Position numbers and translations under genes: made by a program | NCBI GenBank assembly: GCA_044235425.1 | Contig: JBIIHW010000004.1 | Coordinates: forward strand, 124,001 to 188,000 | DNA: 64,000 nucleotides | Source: JBJSXJ01 sp044235425 | GTDB lineage: Bacteria > Planctomycetota > Planctomycetia > Pirellulales > Pirellulaceae | Reading direction: 5' to 3' | Notes under the pieces: model-generated | Told to the model about the DNA's origin: nothing | Database searches by the model: none | What the model saw: only the letters and a program-made list of their open reading frames with translations | Shown: piece by piece, positions 54,333-63,718 of the stretch | Position numbering within the stretch: the stretch's first letter is position 1 | Layout: every line of letters starts with the position of its first letter

Positions 54333-57300
54333 TTATTCCTTGGTGTCGATAGAAGATTCGAGGAACAAAGGGTCACGTGTCTTCAGTCGGTCATCGGCTA
54401 ATTCGACACCGAGCTGCTGCGAAGCATCGTCAAGAATTTCTTGGGGTGACTTGGAGAACTCGCGTTTGATTACCTCAAAATCAAAAACCACAACTGGCCC
54501 TTGCTCACTGGAGACGGCCAGCTTGCGGTTATCGGATTGAAAGGCCACGGAACTTGCCCATGTTGATTGACGCACGCCAGTCCGTGTGTCGTCCTTTTGC
54601 AGAGACAAAGGTCTCGTGATTCGCTCGAGATCGAGGGTCGATAAAACTGCAAAGGGCTCATAACGGTCCTGTTCAGGATTCGCAGCATCAATCGCTAATC
54701 GCCAAATGCGCACCGTCGCATCCGTGCCACAACTGGCTAGCCACTGGCCATCGGAGCTGATGTCGATGTCCTTCACCGTAGCAAGCCCTGAGCCGAGGCT
54801 GTTGGCTATGCCACTGGATGTGGAACGAATAAAGGATCGAACCGGGCGATGGCTATCTAGCGAGCGTACTTTGCGAAACGACTTCGTTTCCCACACCACG
54901 ATCGACTCCGAGTTTTGCGTCATTCCGGCGGTCACGAGTCGCGAGCCATCCGGGAGATACTTCAATCCCATCGCCTGTTGGGGACCAACGGCCTCGAAAA
55001 TCAAAGGAGTAATTTCTGGTTTCGTTAAATCCCAGACCCTGATTGTTCCGGCGATATCTGTGACCGCCAACTGCGAGCCATGCGGATGAAACGCAATCGC
55101 TTCGATCAACTTGTAATCGGCATGCGTTCGTGGAGCCGGAATTGTGCAGACTTGAATGCGATCGGCGAGGTTCCAGATCTCCACTGCACCGCTTCGTCGC
55201 GATAACGCCGCCATTCGGCCGTCAGACGACACCGCCACTCGACGTTCGCTGATGTCATTGCTGGCATCTTCGTCCGGTGGAAAACTGAAAACGGGACTGT
55301 TCTTGGTACGATCAAAGCGAATGGCTTGGCCGCCATTCGTCCCAATTAACAGGTCATCGCTGCTTGGAATGACAGCGATCGAGCTGATTAAATCCTGGGG
55401 TGCTGGCGCCCAAGTGGTTGGCTCTGTAGCCTCTGTATTTGACCAGCGTGCCAAGCTTCCGCCGGCCGCATAAATCCATTCTTTTCCATCGGCGGCTGCG
55501 ACCACTTTGTATCCACCCGCCAAATTCGCGGATTGGGTCAACTCGGTACGTCCCACCTTCCAGTAATTGAAGTCCCATTCACGGATTATTCGATCGTCGC
55601 CGATGGTTAACAGTCGTCCTTCAGGAGAGAACATTGCCCGCACCGACTGATAGAATTCGCGAGGATTCGTGTGTCCAATCGCTCGTCCCAGAATCTCCGC
55701 CCCACCGGTGCTGATATCGATCAAGGCGAGTGAACCGTCACCCAAAGTCACTGCCAGTAGAGTACCGCCGGGTGAAAATGCCAGGGAATGAACATGCGCC
55801 GCCCAAGTGTTCTGTAGACTTCCTCCGAAGTCACGGCGTTGGACTTCAAGGCGGGGTGCACGACCGAATCGGGACGCGACCATCAGCGGTTTTAACGATA
55901 GAAATGTGCGGAATCGAACCTTTTTCAGGTCCGAGATATCGCCAATCCAAACGTCACCCGTTTTACCACCGATCGCGAGTAAATTACTGGACGAATCGAA
56001 TGCCAATGACTCGATTTCACTTCCCAGATCGATGCGCTGTACAATCTCCCCTGGATCGGTATTCCAGCAGCGTACCAAGTTATCTCGTCCCGCCGTGAGC
56101 AGGCGATTATCACCGATAAATAGCAGCCCAAAGTCTGTCTGGCTCAACTGATCTCGCTCCGCAAACATCTTTCGCTGTTCCTCGGAGAGTTTTGATAATT
56201 CCGCGGGGCTCAACGAACTTCCGACCGGAAACTCTGCATCAGTCAATGCCCACTCTCGTATCAGCTCATGGGAATTAGCATCCCACAGACGTAACATGCC
56301 ATCATTGGCGAGAGAAGCAACTTGGGTTCCATCCGGACTATAGGCCACTGACAGGGCGCGAAAAGGCGGAGCGGCGTCTGGGGCCTGTCGGATGGTGTGC
56401 GCCTTGATCAACTTGGCGGGCTGTTCTTGATCAGTTTTCCAAAATCCCAGTTGACCGGTTAGGAACGATACCACGAACTGGGATCCATCTGGGGAAATCG
56501 CCAGTCCTTGTGGATCGGATTCAGCACCGTCCTGCAATTCGGGGAATTGATATGTACCCGGTATTTCCCGTAAGGTCTTGGGGTCCCACCGATGGACATA
56601 CGAGTAGAGGGAGGAGGATACAGCGAATAATTGATCTGTTTTGGCGGCATAAGCGACATGCATGGGCGCTCGAAAAGTGGTTTTGGGATTCTCCTCCAAG
56701 TCAGTACCTTCAAGAGAATGCAGCAAGCGATTTGTCGCGAGATCCCAAACTCGGATGGCGCAGTCGCGGCCTACGGAAACCAGTTGGTCTCGAGTAGCCT
56801 CTGTAACACTCAGGACTCCCCGACGGCCGAACATATTAGGGGTATGCCCCCGTAATTCGCCGAACGCTTCTCCCGTGTCAGGATTCCAACGCCGAATAAC
56901 GCCGTCTGATGCGGCTGAGATTAAATGGTGATCGGAGATCCACAACAGATCATAGATCTTGTTATATCCATCCTCCGATTTGGGATGACCCGCCAGTGAA
57001 TGTACAATCGACCAAGTTGTTGTCTCCCACAGTGGGATCGTCACTGCATCGCCGCACGCTGCCAAATGCTTACCATCGGGGCTGAAAGCTATGTTGAGTA
57101 ACTCGGGTGACTTTCCGTTGGCGCCTTTTTCGGGGTGAGAAATAGTTGTCACCTCCTCTAAGTCTTTGGTCCAAACCTTGGCAGTACCATCAAGGGAGGC
57201 GGTGGCAAGTCGACTTCCATCCAGCGCATAACTCAATGCGTTTACCTGCTTTTTATGGGCTTTAACCTTCTTGATAGGAGTGAGCTGGTCGGCATCGAGG

Positions 57301-60005
57301 AGCACGATTTCACCTCGAAGGTTACCAATGGCAATCTCCAGCTTGGTCTCTTGTTCTTGTGGAGGGCGAACTGCCAAGGAAAGTAACTCGTCCCCCGTCA
57401 GCGAAGTACCTAAAAGTGATTGAACGATGGATTTCGCTGGCGTGAACCGGCGCACTTCGACACGGGTGTTCAAGTCCCACGCTCGAACTGTTCCGTCGAG
57501 GCCGGCGGAGTATAGAACGTGGTGATGACGTGGATCGAAAACCAGAGCGCGGATCGTGCCCCAGATTCCTCCACCCGGCCGTTCCTTGGGTTGCTGATGA
57601 CCTTCGAGTACAAAAGTCTGAGTCCATCGGTCCGTCGACCAAATTCGCACCTTAGCACCAAATAGGTCTCCACTCGCCAGCCATTTCCCATCCGGAGATA
57701 CATGCACCACGCTCGTTGGGCATCGACGTGAAGTCGTCTTGATTGGAACCAATGAGGTTTGTAGTCGATCCTGGATATCTAAAATGATCCTCGGATTGCT
57801 GGCGGGTAGTTTTGGTAGCGTCGCTGCCCGATAGAGAACAGTGGCAGGATGAAAATCGACGGATTCCGCTTGGATGGCAAAGGAGTCCAAACGCTTTACC
57901 TCGGCGGTATTGGCTCGCAAGATCTCAGCTTCTCTCTCCTCTGCCAATCGTCGCTCTCGCTCCTCAGCTAACTTTTCTGCGGCCAGTCGTTTTTCTCGTT
58001 CCTCTGCGGCGATTTTGTCGGCCTCGGCCGCCTGCTTGTCGGCTTCCGCCGCGAACTTTTCGGATTCCAGCTTGTCGGCTCGTAAATTGGCGGTAGTCCG
58101 TTGCTGCCAAAAAACCATGGCGATGACAAACAGTAACAAAGCAGCGGTCGCGGCGGCTAGACGCTGGCGTCGATCACGTGTGCGCTGTCGCAAAGCTCGT
58201 TGAACTAAACCGTTCAGCTCCGCCGCTCGTGGACTGTTTAATTGACTCAAGACGTGTGCTTGTGATTCGGCTAATGCCAGATCCCCCGCTTCAACCGCGA
58301 AGGAAACTAGTTTCTCGCGGGCTTGACACTCACCCTGCTGTGATCGCGTGACACCGGAAATGGTAAACCTCTCCAGATTGGATAACGCGCCTTGCTCCGC
58401 GGCGATTACGGGTGAGTCACGACCCTCCGTCGGCTTTTCCTTCAACGACGACCACCACAGATCACCCGCCTGTCGGAACTGATCCGCGACGGCGATGAGT
58501 GAGGTTAACAATTCGGGTGTTGGACGACGCTTCTCGACTGGTACTCCTAACGCCTCATTCAATTCTTGCAAAGCACTCTCGGCGCGATGCGACTGATTCT
58601 CCGCCTCCCGATGGCTTAAGTATCGCTCCAGAGCTTCGGCGAAATATCCTGCGTCCTGGAATCGCTCCGCGGGATCTCGCGCCATTGCCTTCAGAGTGAT
58701 GGCCTTTAGTTCCTCGGGAATATCCGCGGGCAGTTCGGGGAAGAAATGAGCTGCAGCTCGAAAACAAGCCGATCGCGGATAGGCATCATAGGGTGGGTGC
58801 CCAGTAAGTATTTCATAGAGGATCGCACCCAGCATGAACACATCTGTTGCTGGCGTGCAGGCATGATTTCGCCCCAATGCCATCTCGGGTGCCATATAAC
58901 CCGGCGGACCAATAATGAATGAATCGGGTTCGTCCTTCAAGCGACGCACGGATTCGTGCAACTTAGACTGGTCTCCTACTTGAACCGCGAGTCCCCAGTC
59001 CACCAAGTAGACTTCGCGATACTCACCAACCAATACATTTTGAGGTTTAATGTCGCGGTGGACCAAACTACACTCGCGATGTGCGTATTCCGCCGCCCGG
59101 CTCACGGTAAGCAAAATATCAAGATTGCGTGCTCGCATGCCCCGCTCGTGTATGGTCGTGGACCAATCAGGAGCGCGAATCAGTTTTTCTAAGAGCAAGG
59201 TGGGTTTTCCGTCTTGATCACCAAGCAAGATGATGGGGGGAATGTTTTGGTGATCCAGTCCAGCTTGCGCTCGCCCCTCGCTAACAAAGTTTCGCACGTT
59301 GCGCTCCGATACACGCATCAATTGCTTGACCGCGACCGCGCGCCCCGTGCTCGTCTGTATTCCCTGATAAACCCTTTTGAAAGCTCCTTCTCCAATGGTT
59401 TCGCCCACAATTCGACAGGAATCTGTCAGTGCGATGGTGAGGTCGTTGGGGAGTGGCGACTGGGGTTCTACCGACCGTTCCTCCGGATGGTCCTGATTTA
59501 CGAGCAGAGCGCGCTCACCCGTCGTCTGGGCGCGAGCTGATTTCGACACACTGCTGGCCCATGTGCGCAACTGCTCCGGCTTAAACAGCTTCAACAGATC
59601 AAAGATCGCTCGCAGATTCGATTCAAACTGGGGGTAGTTCTGAACATAATACGACTCATCAGGATTGTCCCAATTGATGATCTCCAATAGTAGGAGTTCT
59701 AGCAGCAACGCCCCATCGCCATCCAACTCCGGAAACGCTCGCCGGTAAATCTTGGCTGGCCGCGGTTCGGGGGCCGCGCCTGTCGGCGACACCTCGCCCG
59801 CGTGAAAGGCATCCCAGGCGAGGTCATAGTTGAGCACGACGAGTTGTCGCAAAAGCGGTAGGCCTAATCGCTGGTGCGCGTGGAAGACCTCTCGAACATC
59901 CGGAGGGGTCTGTCCGCCCTCCCATGCTTGCTCAAAACCAGCGAGTATTCGACGAATCTCATCGTCCAGCGAATACGATGGTGTGATACCGTCATTTGTA
60001 GACAT
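54333..60005 (-). CDS. Giant membrane Ser/Thr protein kinase with WD40 repeats
   Basis: 1890 residues. N-terminal ~180 residues form a helical domain common ahead of planctomycete kinases. The kinase domain (about 197-465) has GEGAFKRVY (Gly loop, near 204), AVAVKQLM (Lys), LVHRDIKPQNVLVG (HRD, near 315), VDWGLAV (DWG in place of DFG) and PPGYMAPEMALG. A membrane helix follows near 612-632 (AATAALLLFVIAMVFWQQ), then a Glu/Lys/Ala coiled coil (about 635-690), then at least ten WD40-like repeats (about 750-1880; e.g. LVFDPRHHHVLYSAGLDGTV, LSYALDGSRLATASLDGTAK). The WD40 part should be outside the cytoplasm. All catalytic residues look intact. Confidence 0.92.
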   Translation of the reverse strand: MSTNDGITPSYSLDDEIRRILAGFEQAWEGGQTPPDVREVFHAHQRLGLPLLRQLVVLNYDLAWDAFHAGEVSPTGAAPEPRPAKIYRRAFPELDGDGALLLELLLLEIINWDNPDESYYVQNYPQFESNLRAIFDLLKLFKPEQLRTWASSVSKSARAQTTGERALLVNQDHPEERSVEPQSPLPNDLTIALTDSCRIVGETIGEGAFKRVYQGIQTSTGRAVAVKQLMRVSERNVRNFVSEGRAQAGLDHQNIPPIILLGDQDGKPTLLLEKLIRAPDWSTTIHERGMRARNLDILLTVSRAAEYAHRECSLVHRDIKPQNVLVGEYREVYLVDWGLAVQVGDQSKLHESVRRLKDEPDSFIIGPPGYMAPEMALGRNHACTPATDVFMLGAILYEILTGHPPYDAYPRSACFRAAAHFFPELPADIPEELKAITLKAMARDPAERFQDAGYFAEALERYLSHREAENQSHRAESALQELNEALGVPVEKRRPTPELLTSLIAVADQFRQAGDLWWSSLKEKPTEGRDSPVIAAEQGALSNLERFTISGVTRSQQGECQAREKLVSFAVEAGDLALAESQAHVLSQLNSPRAAELNGLVQRALRQRTRDRRQRLAAATAALLLFVIAMVFWQQRTTANLRADKLESEKFAAEADKQAAEADKIAAEEREKRLAAEKLAEERERRLAEEREAEILRANTAEVKRLDSFAIQAESVDFHPATVLYRAATLPKLPASNPRIILDIQDRLQTSLVPIKTTSRRCPTSVVHVSPDGKWLASGDLFGAKVRIWSTDRWTQTFVLEGHQQPKERPGGGIWGTIRALVFDPRHHHVLYSAGLDGTVRAWDLNTRVEVRRFTPAKSIVQSLLGTSLTGDELLSLAVRPPQEQETKLEIAIGNLRGEIVLLDADQLTPIKKVKAHKKQVNALSYALDGSRLATASLDGTAKVWTKDLEEVTTISHPEKGANGKSPELLNIAFSPDGKHLAACGDAVTIPLWETTTWSIVHSLAGHPKSEDGYNKIYDLLWISDHHLISAASDGVIRRWNPDTGEAFGELRGHTPNMFGRRGVLSVTEATRDQLVSVGRDCAIRVWDLATNRLLHSLEGTDLEENPKTTFRAPMHVAYAAKTDQLFAVSSSLYSYVHRWDPKTLREIPGTYQFPELQDGAESDPQGLAISPDGSQFVVSFLTGQLGFWKTDQEQPAKLIKAHTIRQAPDAAPPFRALSVAYSPDGTQVASLANDGMLRLWDANSHELIREWALTDAEFPVGSSLSPAELSKLSEEQRKMFAERDQLSQTDFGLLFIGDNRLLTAGRDNLVRCWNTDPGEIVQRIDLGSEIESLAFDSSSNLLAIGGKTGDVWIGDISDLKKVRFRTFLSLKPLMVASRFGRAPRLEVQRRDFGGSLQNTWAAHVHSLAFSPGGTLLAVTLGDGSLALIDISTGGAEILGRAIGHTNPREFYQSVRAMFSPEGRLLTIGDDRIIREWDFNYWKVGRTELTQSANLAGGYKVVAAADGKEWIYAAGGSLARWSNTEATEPTTWAPAPQDLISSIAVIPSSDDLLIGTNGGQAIRFDRTKNSPVFSFPPDEDASNDISERRVAVSSDGRMAALSRRSGAVEIWNLADRIQVCTIPAPRTHADYKLIEAIAFHPHGSQLAVTDIAGTIRVWDLTKPEITPLIFEAVGPQQAMGLKYLPDGSRLVTAGMTQNSESIVVWETKSFRKVRSLDSHRPVRSFIRSTSSGIANSLGSGLATVKDIDISSDGQWLASCGTDATVRIWRLAIDAANPEQDRYEPFAVLSTLDLERITRPLSLQKDDTRTGVRQSTWASSVAFQSDNRKLAVSSEQGPVVVFDFEVIKREFSKSPQEILDDASQQLGVELADDRLKTRDPLFLESSIDTKE

Positions 60006-60118
60006 TGTTTTATGCCCTTCCCGCAGATTGTGTCATGGCCAATGAGTAGCAATGTTAACAACTGGGCCAATCTCGATCTATTCATCCATGAGCTATTTAT
60101 TGGCTACCTCCTTATTTA

Positions 60119-60826
60119 TCACGGCTTCTCACTTAACCATTTTTCAAACTGTTGTAGCTTGGGCCGCAAGTCCTCGATGTTCCGTTTCATCCGCATGCGC
60201 GCGGCATCCGCCGTAATACCCAGTTCTTGACCAATGCTCTGCCACGATAATTCCTCGAAAAAACGTAGCCGAAACAGCTCCCAATCATCCGGGCTGCCAA
60301 GGTATTTTCTGATTACGCTGCAGAGTTCATTGAGTGATTGGATTTTTTCCGCAAGGATCATGTCGTCGATAGGCTGTGCGTCATGGCTAGAGGTGTTACC
60401 AGTTCTCAAATCATCTTCCGCGGTGAGGTCCCATGCTGCGGAGCCGGTTTCGTCATCGCGTGTTGACATGTTCAGTGACAGGTTTCGCGTTTGATCGCGC
60501 AGCAAGCCATGAAGGTAATCATGTTTGTCGCTGATTACATGCTTCGTCATGGTGCTCAGGAGCGACTTGAACTGCCCTTCTGTTTCTAGTTTCAATTTGC
60601 CGGCTCGAACGCGGCCGATGACACGCCGCATCACCGTGCTGGTTATGTCGTTGGTGTCGAATAATCGTCGCACATCGTTGGTTAACTTGCTGCGAGCCAT
60701 TCGGGCGAGTGAAGGTACCATTCTCGCTAAAAATGCTTCTTCGGCTTCGGTAGGTGGATTCACTCGATTGCTTTGATAACGCTCCTTGAACTCACGAAAC
60801 ACAGTGCTATCGTCTGGTTGTTCCAT
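60119..60826 (-). CDS. ECF-like RNA polymerase sigma factor
   Basis: 235 residues. The N-terminal sigma-2 part includes LARMARSKLTNDVRRLFDTN then DITSTVMRRVI, typical of planctomycete ECF factors linked to Ser/Thr kinases; region 4 is LSWQSIGQELGITADAARMR (helix-turn-helix, about 196-215). A linker of about 50 residues with many Asp/Ser/Thr (SLNMSTRDDETGSAAWDLTA) lies between. It is 113 bases upstream of the kinase gene, so kinase-controlled transcription is likely. No anti-sigma gene is adjacent. Confidence 0.85.
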   Translation of the reverse strand: MEQPDDSTVFREFKERYQSNRVNPPTEAEEAFLARMVPSLARMARSKLTNDVRRLFDTNDITSTVMRRVIGRVRAGKLKLETEGQFKSLLSTMTKHVISDKHDYLHGLLRDQTRNLSLNMSTRDDETGSAAWDLTAEDDLRTGNTSSHDAQPIDDMILAEKIQSLNELCSVIRKYLGSPDDWELFRLRFFEELSWQSIGQELGITADAARMRMKRNIEDLRPKLQQFEKWLSEKP

Positions 60827-60873
60827 GATAGAACCTCCTTCCTGTAAAAAATTATCGACAAAAAGATATGTGG

Positions 60874-61431
60874 TTACTCGATCACAATCTGTCCGAGAGA
60901 CTTACCGAACGCGTTGCTTTGCTTGAAGAACTGCCGGTTGAACTCTTGTTGAAATTGGTTGAATTCCTGTAGTTGATTGAACTGCTGTTGCAACTTGCGC
61001 ATGTCGTTGATGGTCTTGCCCATAGCCTGAAGGTTTCGAGCTGTGTCGGCTGGTATCGGCGCGCGCCGCAATCGCAAACAGAGGTTGGTTTTGGTGGGGT
61101 CGGAAGAGTCGCGTAGGACTCGATATTGCAGCTCATCACGATTCAGTTCTGTCAATTGCGCCTGTTCAGTGCCAGGTTTCAATAACCAATTGATGCGCAG
61201 CGCACCATCCTGAAGTGAATAATCCCCGAGATTACCCCAATCTGGTCCATTGTTAATTTGGACATTGTAATGAATGTGTCCATTATGGGGGTCAAACACC
61301 AAGCTCAAGGTTCCAGAGCGACCATCCGTGGTTTGGATCTGTCCGGTAAACAACTCGAGTGGGCGCTCGGCAAAGGCTATGGACGGCACCAAGATCGTCA
61401 TCAGACCAAATATCAACGCAACGCTGCGCAT
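60874..61431 (-). CDS. Exported protein of unknown function
   Basis: 185 residues with a signal peptide (MRSVALIFGLMTILVPSIAF, cut after AFA). A beta-rich domain follows (FTGQIQTTDGRSGTLSLVFD, YNVQINNGPDWGNLGDYSLQ, LNRDELQYRVLRD), then a Gln/Phe-rich tail (QQFNQLQEFNQFQQEFNRQF). It is 47 bases upstream of the sigma-factor gene on the same strand, so may be first in the cluster. No domain recognised. Confidence 0.7.
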   Translation of the reverse strand: MRSVALIFGLMTILVPSIAFAERPLELFTGQIQTTDGRSGTLSLVFDPHNGHIHYNVQINNGPDWGNLGDYSLQDGALRINWLLKPGTEQAQLTELNRDELQYRVLRDSSDPTKTNLCLRLRRAPIPADTARNLQAMGKTINDMRKLQQQFNQLQEFNQFQQEFNRQFFKQSNAFGKSLGQIVIE

Positions 61432-61813
61432 GGGGGAAGTCCTCCTGAGAGTAAAAGTTACTGCTAGTCTCCATGCTCAAAAGCGGAAGGTGGCTGGGAG
61501 CCGAACAGGTTTCCGTGAATGATGACCGATAAAAAGTTGCTTCCTCGTTTCCGTCGTGTTGCGAAGTCATCGGCCGTAAGTTTCTGCCCCGTAGGCAGTT
61601 ATTCACGGACTAGACGTCATCTGTATTGGCGGTTGAACTCCCCACCAAAAAAAACACGGGCGGCCCAAAAAACATCTAAATCCAATCAAGCTTGTTCGCC
61701 GGCGGGCTCGAAGCCGTTTCTGAGAGGGAGTGATTTCCAAGTGCGTCGGTCGATGTACGCACCGTCGGCCAATGCCAGCAACGTAGTGCGGCAGGAATAC
61801 CAAGGAGAGTTCT
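61432..61813. other. Divergent promoter region
   Basis: 382 bases between two divergent exported-protein genes. Frames reading through it lack features. Promoters for both directions should lie here, but I see no convincing -35/-10 pair or operator. Confidence 0.45.
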
Positions 61814-62275
61814 ATGAACAAGTACTGTCTGATTGTCATTCTGATGCTAGCCGCTTCCTTCACCGAGGTAATGGCGAAAGATCCTGTAGCGGCCTATCGA
61901 AACTCCCTAACTTCAGAAGCAACGTCCAATACACGCCAACAAAAAAAGTCAGCTAATATTCATTTCCTCGATTCCGACGTGAATGCCATCGCTGATCGAT
62001 TCAGTCACGCTAATCAACAGTTGATTGGTGCGACCACCATGGATGAACTGATTAAGAACGCCTGGCAACTTGATCGAATGACCGAGCACGTCAACGCCGT
62101 GAGGAAAATCGAACGGGCCGTCAGCGTTCAGGAAAAAGCAGATGTCACCAAGCTTCGGCGACAGATGGAATCGCTGCTCGATCAGCGGATTCGTCAACAT
62201 AATTCACAAACAAAGCACGTGATCTGGATGAACGACTTGAACAATGCACTCGAGATCCTCGATGCGTTCAAATGA
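61814..62275 (+). CDS. Exported protein of unknown function
   Basis: 153 residues. MNKYCLIVILMLAASFTEVMA is a signal peptide; AAGGAGA lies just upstream of ATG 61814. The mature part is helical and charged (FSHANQQLIGATTMDELIKN, KADVTKLRRQMESLLDQRIR), without a known family. It is divergent from the cluster and may be unrelated. Confidence 0.7.
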   Translation: MNKYCLIVILMLAASFTEVMAKDPVAAYRNSLTSEATSNTRQQKKSANIHFLDSDVNAIADRFSHANQQLIGATTMDELIKNAWQLDRMTEHVNAVRKIERAVSVQEKADVTKLRRQMESLLDQRIRQHNSQTKHVIWMNDLNNALEILDAFK

Positions 62276-63003
62276 TTCCTGGATTGGCAGCGCTCCAGGG
62301 GTAATCCTGTGGCTACAGCCGCACACTACGGCTCAAGCGAGAACGCTCCACGGGACACTCGGACGGCGCCTGTCCCTCAAGTCGACGCGCGGACGAGTCG
62401 GATGAGCCGTAAAGTTCTGTCGCGACGAAGTTAGCTGCCATACCAGCGTGGATGAATACAATCCAGGAAGACCGATTGGCTGGCGGTGTAACTAGCTTCG
62501 TGATCCGCCGTCGCATGCGTTGGAGTTGTTGGGCGAGGGCGGGGCGCAACGCATGGCTGCCCCCGCCTTGTTTGGGGGGCGTGGTTGCTCCCAGCTCGAT
62601 CCGACCCCAAGTGTCTGCGGGGCACCGTTCACCAACATCATGCCCTGATAATGCAGCCGATGAAGGTTGTCGGGCTTGTTGAAGGAGGGAGCCGGGATAA
62701 GTGCGGGGAAGGATGAGCGCTTGACTAAGGACCGCGCGGGGCTGACGGCGCGACGAGGCCATCGCGCAGCGTGTCGCGCAGAGTTCGAGATTGGATTGAA
62801 GCTTGGCTGATTAATGACTGTGGACAGCTCAGGAATGACCAGTGCTACTTACCGCCCGCGCGGCGGCGGGCTCGGGCGCTGTGACGCCCGTCAAGGGCGT
62901 CGCGCGCTCTTCGATGCGATATATGCCCACCGCACCAGGGTGACTTAGTGCCCAGTGATGAGGTAGTAACGATTCATAGTCGGTACAGCCATCTAAGATT
63001 TTA
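62276..63003. other. Gene-free interval before IS copy B
   Basis: A 149-codon minus-strand frame at 62313-62762 exists but has no recognisable motif and an odd Arg/Ser/Pro-rich composition. Around 62540-62720 the sequence is GC-rich with CCCCGCCTTGTTTGGGGGGC and could be a decayed mobile element, but I cannot name it. Nothing else is seen. Confidence 0.5.
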
Positions 63004-63687
63004 GGTCTTCAGCGGAATTTGTGGATCCTTTTGGGGGCTCTGCCCCTAAACCCCCGTGGGTTATCGCATACGTGCTGAAAGCAAGGCTGGGAGTGAGAAG
63101 GGAAGGCAAGTGAGGCGGCTATCGCAGCTGCCCCGCCTTGCTTCTAACCCCTGGGGCGACGCTCGTGTTGCTTCCCAGGAGAGCTCTATTCTTCGCCCAG
63201 GCCGAATGAATTTTTTGCCGCTCGTAGCGAACAGCTGAATGAGGGAATGCATCCCGAGGAGTTTCCGTTCATGTTTGGTTTACCACAACCGACATGCGGA
63301 GCCTCTCGAGATGCAACTACAGACGATCCTGGTCGATGCTCCTCGCCGCGTAAATTCTCACCGGCGCGGCAGCTGTGGGTGGACCGGGATCGAACCGAGC
63401 AGACGTTGCAGTCCTTCTTCGACACGCTGGGCTAGGCCGTGTTGCCGGGCTTGAAGTACGTCTACAGCGACATGTGGAAAAGCTACCTCAAGGTCATCTG
63501 CTGCGCGAGGACTTCCAACGTTTCTGGGAATATCACAGCCCCGCCCGGGAAGGCAAGTTTTTGGACGATTGGATCCGTTGGAACCTACGTAATCACTTGG
63601 AACCTACAAGGAATCGAAACCGCTTTATATCACAACCTGGGGCAACTTCCGGAAGCAAAATTCACCCACGAATTTTGCTGACGAGGC
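63004..63687 (+). mobile_element. Decayed ISL3-family insertion sequence, copy B
   Basis: Begins GGTCTTCAGCGGAATTTGTG and ends with CACCCACGAATTTTGCTGAC, inverted ends like copy A. From about 63078 to 63498 it matches copy A nearly base for base, then about 240 bases present in copy A (44839-45077) are missing and the 3' part is scrambled. Same orientation as copy A. Confidence 0.82.
63247..63681 (+). pseudogene. ISL3-family transposase remnant, further deleted
   Basis: It keeps RQLWVDRDRTEQTLQSFFDT followed by the same in-frame TAG as copy A (63433-63435), then LPGLKYVYSDMWKSYLKVI joined directly to RTSNVSGNI by the deletion, and the end IETALYHNLGQLPEAKFTHE. Clearly inactive. Confidence 0.85.
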
Positions 63688-63718
63688 ATTTTTTAATCAC
63701 TACATTTTTATTACGACG

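Noticed and set aside
62313..62762. 149-codon minus-strand frame
   Set aside because: No motif, signal or ribosome-binding site; GC-rich repeat-like sequence explains the openness.
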